Program-made: the position numbers and the translations under genes
Notes under the pieces: model-generated
Database searches by the model: none
Told to the model about the DNA's origin: nothing
What the model saw: the letters and a program-made list of their open reading frames with translations, nothing else
Shown: piece by piece, positions 45,627 through 53,288 of the stretch
How positions within the stretch are numbered: position 1 is the stretch's first letter
Layout of the letters: every line of letters starts with the position of its first letter
Assembly: GCA_036654095.1 (NCBI GenBank)
Contig: JAVVSR010000012.1
Span: forward strand, 1-61,146
Reading direction: 5' to 3'
From: JAVVSR01 sp036654095
Lineage (GTDB): Bacteria; Bacillota; Clostridia; Christensenellales; CAG-917
DNA: 61,146 nt

Positions 45627-45734
45627 ATGTACGGAAAATCCCTGTACGAACTTAAAATTCGTGAATTTTGGCGGCGATACCGAAGCGATAAGCGGGTACG
45701 CCGCAAAACCGAATTGCGACAGCAGCTTAAATGA
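45627..45734 (+). CDS. Possible 35-residue basic peptide
   Basis: A short frame from ATG 45627 to TGA 45734 encodes a basic, Arg/Lys-rich peptide ending KTELRQQLK. No convincing ribosome site precedes it. It may be chance, or a small DNA-binding protein. Confidence 0.25.
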   Translation: MYGKSLYELKIREFWRRYRSDKRVRRKTELRQQLK

Positions 45735-45762
45735 CGAAAAAAGTCTGTCGATTTAGTCAAAA

Positions 45763-45818
45763 CGCACCTTTATTCGACGGCGCGGCACGCGCCGGCGCTT
45801 GTTAAAAATAAAGGTGCG
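45763..45818. other. Large two-level hairpin between rep and transposase
   Basis: CGCACCTTTATT (45763-45774) pairs perfectly with AATAAAGGTGCG (45807-45818), and inside it GGCGCG pairs with CGCGCC over a 3-base loop. Smaller palindromes follow (TACTCT/AGAGTA and TAATATATC/GATATATTA, the latter near 45850-45871, probably in the transposase promoter). Candidates are the complementary-strand origin, packaging signal or a transposase operator. Confidence 0.65.
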
Positions 45819-45927
45819 TCTAATACTCTCATAAAAGAGTATAAAAAAGTTAATATATCTATGATATATTAAAGAGTAAACGGATATAGTAAGGTTAATT
45901 AAGGTCAAGGACAAAGGAAGTGATTTT

Positions 45928-46911
45928 ATGGCACAAAGGCAAGCAAATACGCCTTATACGGCAAAGGAAAAGTTAAAGGCTTTGAATTTATTACAATGTT
46001 CGACGATTGAGTTCGTCGCGCATAGGTATCATTGCTCTGTGCGTTCGGTGTATCGTTGGAAAGCGTTGTACGACGGAAATTTGGATAGTTTGGAAAATAA
46101 ATCGTGTCGGCCGCTGTCACCTCACCCGAATTCGCATACGCAAGAGGAAATAAAGCATATACGCGATATGATAAGGCGTAATCCGCATATTGGGTTAAAT
46201 GAATTATACGGCAAGCTTCGGCTTGATTACGCTTATACGCGAAATCCTGTCAGCTTGTATAGATTTTTGCGTAAGACCGGTTTTTACGAGGACGTGAAAA
46301 AGCGTGTGGCGTATAAGCCAAAGCCGTATGATACGCCCGTACATATCGGCGAGAAAATGCAAATGGACGTGAAGTTTGTGCCGACTGATTGCTTTTCGAA
46401 TAAGTTTGACGGTGAGCAGACGCGGTTTTATCAGTACACTATTATCGACGAAGCCACGCGGGAACGGTTTATTTATCCGTATCAAGATTTATGTGCCGAT
46501 TCCACCGTTGATTTTTTACAACGGGCGATAGTTTATTTCGGATATAAGCCGACAATATTACAGACGGATAACGGTACGGAGTTTACCTATACGAAGCAGC
46601 CAAAAGGCGCGGTGCATTTGCTCGATAGATTTTGTTCGGAACATGGTATCGAGCATAAGACGATTCGGCCGCGAACGCCACGGCATAACGGCAAGGTTGA
46701 ACGGTCGCATAGAAACGATAACGAGCGGTTTTACAAGTGGCTGCGCTTTTATTCGTATGACGATTTATTGTCACAAATGAAAGTATATTTGCGGCGTTCA
46801 AACAATATTCCGTCATCTGTTTTGAAATCCTCGGACGGAAAAACTAAATGGCTTACTCCTAAACAGAAACGAAAGGAATTGCTGTATCTTGATTGGGGCG
46901 TTCTCGAATAG
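45928..46911 (+). CDS. DDE transposase, IS3/IS481-like
   Basis: 327 residues: N-terminal helix-turn-helix region (about 12-90) and rve-type catalytic core with Asp147 (MQMDVKF), Asp214 (LQTDNG) and Glu258 (GKVERSH). The second spacing is a little longer than the usual 35 because of an insertion near 222-229. No terminal inverted repeats were seen immediately around the gene, so it seems to belong to the whole element rather than to a separate insertion sequence. Several inoviruses use such transposases for integration. The gene ends in TAG. Confidence 0.88.
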   Translation: MAQRQANTPYTAKEKLKALNLLQCSTIEFVAHRYHCSVRSVYRWKALYDGNLDSLENKSCRPLSPHPNSHTQEEIKHIRDMIRRNPHIGLNELYGKLRLDYAYTRNPVSLYRFLRKTGFYEDVKKRVAYKPKPYDTPVHIGEKMQMDVKFVPTDCFSNKFDGEQTRFYQYTIIDEATRERFIYPYQDLCADSTVDFLQRAIVYFGYKPTILQTDNGTEFTYTKQPKGAVHLLDRFCSEHGIEHKTIRPRTPRHNGKVERSHRNDNERFYKWLRFYSYDDLLSQMKVYLRRSNNIPSSVLKSSDGKTKWLTPKQKRKELLYLDWGVLE

Positions 46912-46936
46912 AATCTTATATTTTTGAGTAAAAGAA

Positions 46937-46958
46937 AACCGACTTTTTCAAGCCGGTT
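46937..46958. terminator. Short hairpin between transposase and nuclease genes
   Basis: AACCG...CGGTT with inner CTT/AAG pairs. It separates two convergent genes; the T-run is weak. Confidence 0.45.
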
Positions 46959-46964
46959 ACTTTG

Positions 46965-47678
46965 CTATTCATTTACTTTACCTTGTTCAGCGTATTTGAT
47001 TGTTTTTTTATAGGAATTATCGTCAACTTCTTTTTTATTTAGGTAAATTACTGTGCATTTATCTCTTTTGCAAAGTTCGGGATAAATTTTTTGTTTATAT
47101 TCTTTTTGTTGTTGATATTTAATGTTTGTGCTTCCATACCCCCAAAACTCGATATAAATATCTTTTATGCCATTATATTCAGGTATGTAAAAATCAGGGG
47201 TGAGGTCTTTTTCTTTATCAATGTCTATTTTGACTTCGTATGCGTGCTTTATTCCCTCTGCGTATAGCCAGTTATCAATTATTTTTTCGTAGGGACTTTT
47301 TACGATATGCCCGTCGTCACATGTTAAGTCACTTTCATATTCAGCATCGAGTTTTTCAAAATCTTTGCAGTTTTTTATTTTTATATATAACACTTTATCT
47401 TTGAATTTTTTGTAGCAATCAATGCAGAAATGTTTGCCGTTGGACGGTTTGCCGCACATGATACATTTTAATTCGTCCGAATTATTTTCTGTTTTTGTAG
47501 GTGTTTTGCATTTGCAAAGTTCGTTTGTATTGTGCCACGCTCCGCAGTCAGGGCATTGTTCAATTTTGCCGTCTTTCAATTCTTGTGAATGTTTTTTACA
47601 AAGTCCGTCTTTTCGCGCATTTCCATACCAAACAACAGTTGGGTCGCCACAAATTGGGCATTTCAATTCCTTTTCCAT
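46965..47678 (-). CDS. Zinc-finger protein with PD-(D/E)XK-like nuclease domain
   Basis: 237 residues from ATG 47678, which follows a strong CGGAGGT; the ATG 60 bases upstream lacks one. Four zinc-ribbon-like segments fill the first half (CPICG, CPDCG, CKCK, CIMCG/CIDC). The second half has the order of a PD-(D/E)XK nuclease: Glu in SPYEKIIDNWL, Asp in LTPDFYIP, and Glu in IYIEFWG, with Trp where the motif Lys often lies. It is the only minus-strand gene of the element, like a cargo or defence gene. Possible roles are superinfection defence or DNA processing. A GC-rich inverted repeat (47743-47765) lies in its promoter region. Confidence 0.65.
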   Translation of the reverse strand: MEKELKCPICGDPTVVWYGNARKDGLCKKHSQELKDGKIEQCPDCGAWHNTNELCKCKTPTKTENNSDELKCIMCGKPSNGKHFCIDCYKKFKDKVLYIKIKNCKDFEKLDAEYESDLTCDDGHIVKSPYEKIIDNWLYAEGIKHAYEVKIDIDKEKDLTPDFYIPEYNGIKDIYIEFWGYGSTNIKYQQQKEYKQKIYPELCKRDKCTVIYLNKKEVDDNSYKKTIKYAEQGKVNE

Positions 47679-47820
47679 AATCAACCTCCGCGCTTCTATT
47701 GTTGCATATATATTGTTTTTTGTCAAATTATCTGACATTCATCCCCCGCGTGGGATGATACATTATTTAATAATTATCGTTATTTGTGAAAAAAGTTACT
47801 GCAAAAGGATTGACAATTCT

Positions 47821-47848
47821 ACATAATTTTTGTTCTAAATAATTTAAT
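47821..47848 (+). repeat. Right 28-bp direct repeat (attR-like)
   Basis: Identical over 28 bases to 36907-36934. Sequence beyond it resumes AT-rich host type. Confidence 0.9.
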
Positions 47849-48036
47849 CTAATTATCCAAGTTCAGTTTTAAAACAAAAAACCTCGTTAAAAGCAAACCA
47901 AATTCAACCAACCGCATTTAAACTTAAAATGATTTTATTTAAACATTTAAAAAGGCGCAATTAGGATAGTTATCATTTGACATCAAAACTCTTAACAGCG
48001 TCGCAATCGCGCTAATTGACGGGATAACTAATTAAA

Positions 48037-48068
48037 AAAAATATGTCCGCAAAGTTGCGGACATATTT
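48037..48068 (-). terminator. Intrinsic terminator of the asnA-asnS transcript
   Basis: ATATGTCCGC pairs with GCGGACATAT over AAAGTT, with A/T tracts on both sides. Confidence 0.85.
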
Positions 48069-48083
48069 ATCATTTCTTTATTA

Positions 48084-49475
48084 TTAATATTCACAGTTTC
48101 CAACAGTCCTAGGAAATGGTATAACATCACGAATATTAGTTATTCCCGTCAAATACATCACCATACGCTCAAATCCAAGGCCATAACCCGCGTGCTTTGT
48201 GCCACCGTAACGACGAAGGTCAGTGTACCACCAATAATCATCAGCCGACAAATTCATTTCACTTATACGTCTATTTAAAACATCAATCCTTTCTTCGCGC
48301 TGGCTTCCACCAATAAGTTCGCCAATCCCCGGGACAAGTAAGTCCATAGCCGCAACGGTTTTTTCATCTTCATTTAGTCGCATATAAAAAGCCTTAATTT
48401 CCTTCGGATATCCCGTTAAAAAAACAGGTTTTTTAAATATTTGTTCCGTCAAAAACCTTTCGTGTTCAGACTGCAAATCACAACCCCAATATACAGGGAA
48501 GTCAAATTTATCTTTGTGTGGCAATAAAAGCTCAATAGCTTTGGTGTAAGTAAGCCTTTCAAAACTATTAGCAATGACATTGTTAAGCCTTTCAATAAGC
48601 CCGTTATCGATAAATTTATTTAAAAATTCAATTTCCTCTTTGCAACTTTCCATAACATACTTTATTACAAATTTAACCATATCCTCGGCTAAATCCATAT
48701 TGTCATTAAGGTCGGCGAAAGCGATTTCAGGTTCAATCATCCAAAACTCTGCGGCGTGACGTGTAGTATTTGATTTTTCCGCTCTAAATGTAGGTCCAAA
48801 TGTATAAACTTTGCTGTACGCCATCGCAAAAGTTTCAGCGTTGAGTTGACCCGAAACAGTTAAGCTTGTATGTTTTTCAAAAAAGTCTTGTTTAAAATCA
48901 ACCTTATTGTCAGCCATCGGAATATTTTGCATATCCATCGTAGTAACTTGGAACATTGCTCCCGCGCCTTCGCAGTCGCTACCCGTTATAATAGGGGTAT
49001 GAACGTAAACAAAGTTTTGCTGATTAAAAAACGTATGTATAGCAAACGCAATTTCACTTCTAACGCGGAAAACGGCGTTAAACGTGTTTGTACGAGGCCT
49101 TAAGTATGCCTTTTCGCGCAAAAACTCAAATGAGTGACGTTTTTTCTGAAGTGGATAGTCCGCAGTTGAAGCGCCTTCAACATCTATTGACGTAGCTTTA
49201 ATTTCAAATGGCTGTTGCGAGTTTGGCGTAACAACCAACACGCCTGACACAACTAATGCAGCGCCAACATTTTGTTTTGCAATTTCATCATAGTTAGCAA
49301 TTTTTTCGCGTTCAAGCACAACTTGACAACTTTTAAAATAACTGCCATCATTAAGCTCAATAAATCCAAAGTTTTTACTGTCGCGAATTGTGCGTACCCA
49401 ACCACATACGATTACATCTTGCCCACTTAGCTTTTCAAATTCACCATATAATGTTTTAATTTCAATTCTTTTCAT
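48084..49475 (-). CDS. asnS: Asparaginyl-tRNA synthetase
   Basis: 463 residues. An N-terminal OB-fold anticodon-binding domain (VIVCGWVRTIRDSKNFGFIEL) precedes the class II core with motif 2 (FRAEKSNTTRH) and motif 3 (GYGLGFERMVMYL). Length is typical. It charges tRNA-Asn directly and lies 13 bases downstream of asparagine synthetase, so the cell couples making asparagine with loading it. Confidence 0.96.
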   Translation of the reverse strand: MKRIEIKTLYGEFEKLSGQDVIVCGWVRTIRDSKNFGFIELNDGSYFKSCQVVLEREKIANYDEIAKQNVGAALVVSGVLVVTPNSQQPFEIKATSIDVEGASTADYPLQKKRHSFEFLREKAYLRPRTNTFNAVFRVRSEIAFAIHTFFNQQNFVYVHTPIITGSDCEGAGAMFQVTTMDMQNIPMADNKVDFKQDFFEKHTSLTVSGQLNAETFAMAYSKVYTFGPTFRAEKSNTTRHAAEFWMIEPEIAFADLNDNMDLAEDMVKFVIKYVMESCKEEIEFLNKFIDNGLIERLNNVIANSFERLTYTKAIELLLPHKDKFDFPVYWGCDLQSEHERFLTEQIFKKPVFLTGYPKEIKAFYMRLNEDEKTVAAMDLLVPGIGELIGGSQREERIDVLNRRISEMNLSADDYWWYTDLRRYGGTKHAGYGLGFERMVMYLTGITNIRDVIPFPRTVGNCEY

Positions 49476-49488
49476 TTTTTACCTCAAC

Positions 49489-50484
49489 CTATAATAGCTT
49501 AATGCCGCGTTTGGCATATTCATTAATAATTTCCCTAGGCCAAATTGAAGCCTGAACCTCGCCTATATGATGTTTTTTTAACAACAACATACATAACCTT
49601 GATTGTCCAATGCCACCGCCTATTGTCAATGGCAATTCGTTGTTTAATAACGCCTTGTGAAATTGCAGTTCCCTGCGATTTGTAGCGTTTGCAAGTATCA
49701 GTTGACGCTCCAAAACTTCAGGCGAAACGCGAATACCCATAGACGAAATTTCCACTGCAGTTTCAATGCTGTCAAGCCAAAATAAAATGTCACAGTTTAA
49801 ATTCCAATCATCGTAGTCGGGCGCGCGACTGTCGTGTCGTTCTCCGCTTTTTAATGCGCCGCCTATTTGCATTATGCACACCGATTTATGCTCACGCGTA
49901 ATAATTTCTTCACGTTTTTTTGCACACTTATCGGGATACATATCTTCAAGCTCCTGCGATGTAACAAAATAAACTTCTCTAGCTATCTCTGCTCCTACAT
50001 TAGGAAATGCCTTATTTACAATATCGGCCGTGTCGGCTATCGCGCAAACTATCTTTTTAACAATAATTTTTAAAAAATCCAAATTGCGGTCAGCCTCTGT
50101 AATAACCCGTTCCCAATCCCACTGGTCAACATATATTGAATGTAGCTCATCAATTTGGTCGTCGCGTCGAATAGCGTTCATATCTGTATAAAGGCCTTCG
50201 CCTTGATTAAATTCGTACATTTTAAGCGCAAACCTTTTCCATTTTGCAAGCGATTGAACAATTTCAGCCGTTACGCCCTTATTGTTAAGTATATCAAATG
50301 AAACAACACGTTCGACTCCGCTTAAATTATCGTTAAACCCCGACTCTCTAGTAACAACAATAGGCGCGGACACACGTTGTAAATTTAGCGCATTTGCAAG
50401 TAAACTTTCAAAATTGTCCTTGATAAGTTTGATAGCGGTTTCCGTCTTTCTTAAATCAAGCCCGACCGCAGACTGCTTTTCCAT
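49489..50484 (-). CDS. asnA: Aspartate-ammonia ligase (asparagine synthetase A)
   Basis: 331 residues, full length. The protein makes asparagine from aspartate, ammonia and ATP and is related to class II tRNA synthetases. Recognisable family segments include ESGFNDNLSGVERVV near the start and GGGIGQSRLCMLLLKK near the end. The ribosome site GGAGGTAT is strong. It is the first gene of the asnA-asnS pair. Confidence 0.96.
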   Translation of the reverse strand: MEKQSAVGLDLRKTETAIKLIKDNFESLLANALNLQRVSAPIVVTRESGFNDNLSGVERVVSFDILNNKGVTAEIVQSLAKWKRFALKMYEFNQGEGLYTDMNAIRRDDQIDELHSIYVDQWDWERVITEADRNLDFLKIIVKKIVCAIADTADIVNKAFPNVGAEIAREVYFVTSQELEDMYPDKCAKKREEIITREHKSVCIMQIGGALKSGERHDSRAPDYDDWNLNCDILFWLDSIETAVEISSMGIRVSPEVLERQLILANATNRRELQFHKALLNNELPLTIGGGIGQSRLCMLLLKKHHIGEVQASIWPREIINEYAKRGIKLL

Positions 50485-50894
50485 ATAGGATATACCTCCA
50501 TAATATTTTCCTAATTATATACTTTTAGTCGCCATATGGCAAACAAAAAAGTTCATTTTAGTATTTATTTATAAGTATTATTTAAAAAAATGTTATATTT
50601 ATATAAAATACTAACTAACTTAGCGTAATTTAGTTTGCCGTTATGAACGATTAATTTAAATTAACAAACAATACTGCCAATTAATATTGTTTGATTAAAA
50701 TGTTTAATGCGTGAAAATAAATTAAGCAATTAAAGGACGCGCAAAATAGTGTTCCCTTTAATTGTTTAATCAAAGTTTTAGTATTTACATCAATTTCGTT
50801 GATATGGTTTTACTCAATTAAGGCTTTTTTACCAAAATACAATTTTATGCAACAATTTAAGCAAAGCGCTTTATTTTTGCGCAAGTATTTATTT
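50485..50894. other. 410-base AT-rich spacer
   Basis: No gene is visible. At 50727-50764 CAATTAAAGG pairs perfectly with CCTTTAATTG and may end the HtrA-like transcript on the minus strand. I looked for a T-box leader upstream of asnA and did not find its conserved antiterminator. Confidence 0.6.
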
Positions 50895-51830
50895 TTATGC
50901 GGACAAAGTATAGCTAATGCCATTCGCCTTTAAAAATGCAGTGGTAAAGTTACTTGACAATGCGAAGCCCAATCCTTCAGTTGAAGCATTGCCGCCACCG
51001 CTCGTATTATTTACTATTTTATATGTTGCCACACCAATGCAACTACCCGTAATGTCAAATATTGGCCCACCCGAATTTCCACTGTTTATCGCAGTATCTG
51101 TTTGAATTACATCGCGCGAGTCGCCCAGATTTTTTGGATTAATATTTGTGATTGTGCCAGTCGTAACCGATATACCTAGTCCAAACGCATTGCCAATTAT
51201 AACTGCGCCCTCGCCCAAAACTATTTGATTAGAATCACCATATTTAATAGCTTGCAAGCTAAGATTATTGATATTTTGCAGTTTAATTATTGCTAAATCT
51301 TTTTTTTCGTCATATGTAATTATTTTGCAATCGCGCCACTTTTCTTCATTTTTTAAACGAATGTATACTTTACTATGCTCCACTGTGCGCGGTTCAGTTG
51401 GTCCAAAAAATCCGCCAGCACTTTCTTCGTATGTTACAACGTGCGCATTTGTCAAAACATAACCCTGCGCATTGACAATCATTCCTGTTGCCATTGATTT
51501 TCTGCCCGTACTTTCACAATAAACTTCCACAACGCTAGGACTTTCATTTGCATAAACAAACGTTCCTATTGTTGTTGCGTCATCGGCAATTTTATATTCG
51601 CGCTTATATTGTTTTAAAACGTCGTCAGTAACTTGCGCGGTGACCCTACTTTCAATATCTGCTGCAATACTTTTTGTAATTTTATTTGCCAAACTGCTTT
51701 TAAACACTGTAAATATCAACAAATTTACCAGCATTGAAATTACAACTATAATAACGCAAATTTTGATACACTTGTGTTTTGTTTCTTTTATTAAATTTAA
51801 AACTTCACTTTCATCACAATTATTTTCCAT
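50895..51830 (-). CDS. Membrane-anchored HtrA/DegP-like serine protease without PDZ domain
   Basis: 311 residues from ATG 51830 (MENNCDES), preceded by CGGAGG; an upstream ATG has no such site. One membrane helix (~22-45), a linker, then a trypsin-like domain with His in TNAHVV, Asp in KDLAII and Ser in GNSGGP. The chain ends right after the protease domain, so the usual C-terminal PDZ is absent. Such proteins degrade misfolded exported proteins outside the membrane. Confidence 0.9.
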   Translation of the reverse strand: MENNCDESEVLNLIKETKHKCIKICVIIVVISMLVNLLIFTVFKSSLANKITKSIAADIESRVTAQVTDDVLKQYKREYKIADDATTIGTFVYANESPSVVEVYCESTGRKSMATGMIVNAQGYVLTNAHVVTYEESAGGFFGPTEPRTVEHSKVYIRLKNEEKWRDCKIITYDEKKDLAIIKLQNINNLSLQAIKYGDSNQIVLGEGAVIIGNAFGLGISVTTGTITNINPKNLGDSRDVIQTDTAINSGNSGGPIFDITGSCIGVATYKIVNNTSGGGNASTEGLGFALSSNFTTAFLKANGISYTLSA

Positions 51831-51975
51831 ATTGCCTCCGTTTTTCAAATTATATAAATTTTTTATTGTTATTTTCAAAATTAAATGTTACAAATTAAAA
51901 GTTTTATATATCACAAAAAACTAAACTATTATAATTTAGTTACATCATATATAAATTTACTTTTCTGAAATAATT

Positions 51976-53139
51976 TTAGTTAAGCGCGCTACAAATTTTT
52001 TGCATAGCTTCCATAATTTCGTTGCGTGGCGACGCAATATTTATACGCATAAATCCTTCGCCTTCAGTTCCAAACATTGCTCCGTCATCAAGCCAAATTT
52101 TAGCATTATTTACGATTTTATTTACCAACTGCGCGTGCGTAAACCCGTAATCTGCAAAGTCAATCCAAACCAAATAAGTGCCCTGCAATTCAATAACTTT
52201 AGCTTTTTTCATGTTTTTTTGCACAAATTCCGACAGTTCTTGATAAGTTTTATTTAAATAAGTCAACAACTCATCTAGCCACTTTCCGCCATATCTATAC
52301 GCCGAGTCACACGCGGTAATTGCAAAAATATTTAACAATTCATATCCGCTACAAAGAACCTCTTTTTTAAACAATTCGCGAAGCTTATCATTTGCAATTA
52401 CTATGTTTGAAACCTGCAAACCTGCCAAGTTAAAGGTTTTACTTGGAGCAGTACATATGATAGAATTAAGCAAGCTTGCTTCATTAAGCGTTGAAAATGC
52501 CGTATGTTTGCCCGAAAAAACAAAATCACAATGTATTTCATCTGAAACAACAATAACATTATGTTTAATACAAATATCCGAAATATTCAATAATTCGTCT
52601 TTTGTCCAAACTCGCCCCACTGGATTGTGCGGACTACACAACAAAAACAACTTAACGTTTTCTGAAATAATTTTAGCTTCCATATCGGCAAAGTCAATGC
52701 TATATTTGCCATCTTTGTAGACAAGCGCGTTATTGACAAGTTTACGCTTATTGTTGTTGATTGCGTTTGAAAACGGATAATATACAGGACGTTGTATCAT
52801 AACAGCGTCGCCCTCATTAGTAAAAGCTTTGACCGCCATATTTAGCGCAAAAACAACACCCGGACATTCCACTATCCACTCGCGACTAATTAAAAAATCA
52901 TGGCGGTTTAAAAACCAATTAATTAGCGAATTATAATAGCTATCGCCTGTCATTGAATATCCGTAAATACCTTTTTCTGCCACTTTTTTTATTTCAAAAT
53001 TAATTTCTTGCGCAACTGGAAAATCCATATCGGCAACCCATAAAGGCTTCAATCCATCTGGCATATTAAACTCATTAGCGAAGTCAAACTTATATGAATT
53101 TGTATTTAATCTATCAAAATGTTTGTCAAAGTTTGCCAT
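51976..53139 (-). CDS. MalY/PatB-type PLP enzyme (probable cystathionine beta-lyase)
   Basis: 387 residues of the fold-type I MalY/PatB group. Motifs: PLWVADMDFP near the start, the PLP-binding Lys in APSKTFNLAGLQ, CSPHNPVGRVW, SDEIHCDF, and MRINIASPR near the end. Members cleave cystathionine or cysteine C-S bonds to homocysteine or sulphide; this would feed the metF-metH pathway. Some members act as aminotransferases, so the reaction is probable rather than certain. Confidence 0.88.
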   Translation of the reverse strand: MANFDKHFDRLNTNSYKFDFANEFNMPDGLKPLWVADMDFPVAQEINFEIKKVAEKGIYGYSMTGDSYYNSLINWFLNRHDFLISREWIVECPGVVFALNMAVKAFTNEGDAVMIQRPVYYPFSNAINNNKRKLVNNALVYKDGKYSIDFADMEAKIISENVKLFLLCSPHNPVGRVWTKDELLNISDICIKHNVIVVSDEIHCDFVFSGKHTAFSTLNEASLLNSIICTAPSKTFNLAGLQVSNIVIANDKLRELFKKEVLCSGYELLNIFAITACDSAYRYGGKWLDELLTYLNKTYQELSEFVQKNMKKAKVIELQGTYLVWIDFADYGFTHAQLVNKIVNNAKIWLDDGAMFGTEGEGFMRINIASPRNEIMEAMQKICSALN

Positions 53140-53224
53140 ACCATTGCTCCTATAAAACTGTATTAATATAAAAATTCGATAGCATTATTATACATTAGAC
53201 TTTTTTATATTGCAAATATATTAA

Positions 53225-53262
53225 TAAAAAATCTTCCGTAAAATAGTAAACGGAAGATTTTT
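53225..53262. terminator. Bidirectional terminator
   Basis: AAAATCTTCCGT pairs with ACGGAAGATTTT, with A and T tracts. It ends the GH31 transcript. Confidence 0.85.
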
Positions 53263-53288
53263 ATAATGAAAATTTAAATAACCTCAGT

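Larger units (their letters stand above)
36907..47848 (+). mobile_element. Inovirus-like (filamentous phage) integrated element, 10.9 kb
   Basis: The segment is bounded by an identical 28-bp direct repeat. Inside, genes run almost all on the plus strand in filamentous-phage order: small replication-type protein, a run of membrane-anchored or secreted proteins, tiny membrane protein, Zot-like membrane ATPase, zinc-finger protein, palindromic origin region, HUH Rep, DDE transposase, and a nuclease on the other strand. Base composition is visibly richer in G+C than the flanks in the ATPase-Rep part. Size fits inoviruses. No tyrosine or serine integrase is present. I infer a prophage of the cryptic inovirus type; a conjugative or plasmid origin is less likely because no relaxase, FtsK/T4SS or partition genes are seen. 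Confidence 0.8.

Noticed and set aside
37502..46911. TAG reassigned as a sense codon in the element
   Set aside because: Only one gene is interrupted, and the element's transposase itself ends in TAG at 46909-46911, as does a host gene at 895-897.
45750..46935. The transposase as a separate insertion sequence inside the prophage
   Set aside because: No terminal inverted repeats or short target duplications were seen directly around it.
36907..47848. Conjugative or plasmid-type element
   Set aside because: No relaxase of MOB type, coupling protein, type IV secretion or partition genes are visible; the HUH protein has the phage gpA two-tyrosine motif.
50485..50894. T-box riboswitch upstream of asnA-asnS
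   Set aside because: The conserved antiterminator core could not be found on the minus strand; only a simple AT-rich inverted repeat is present.
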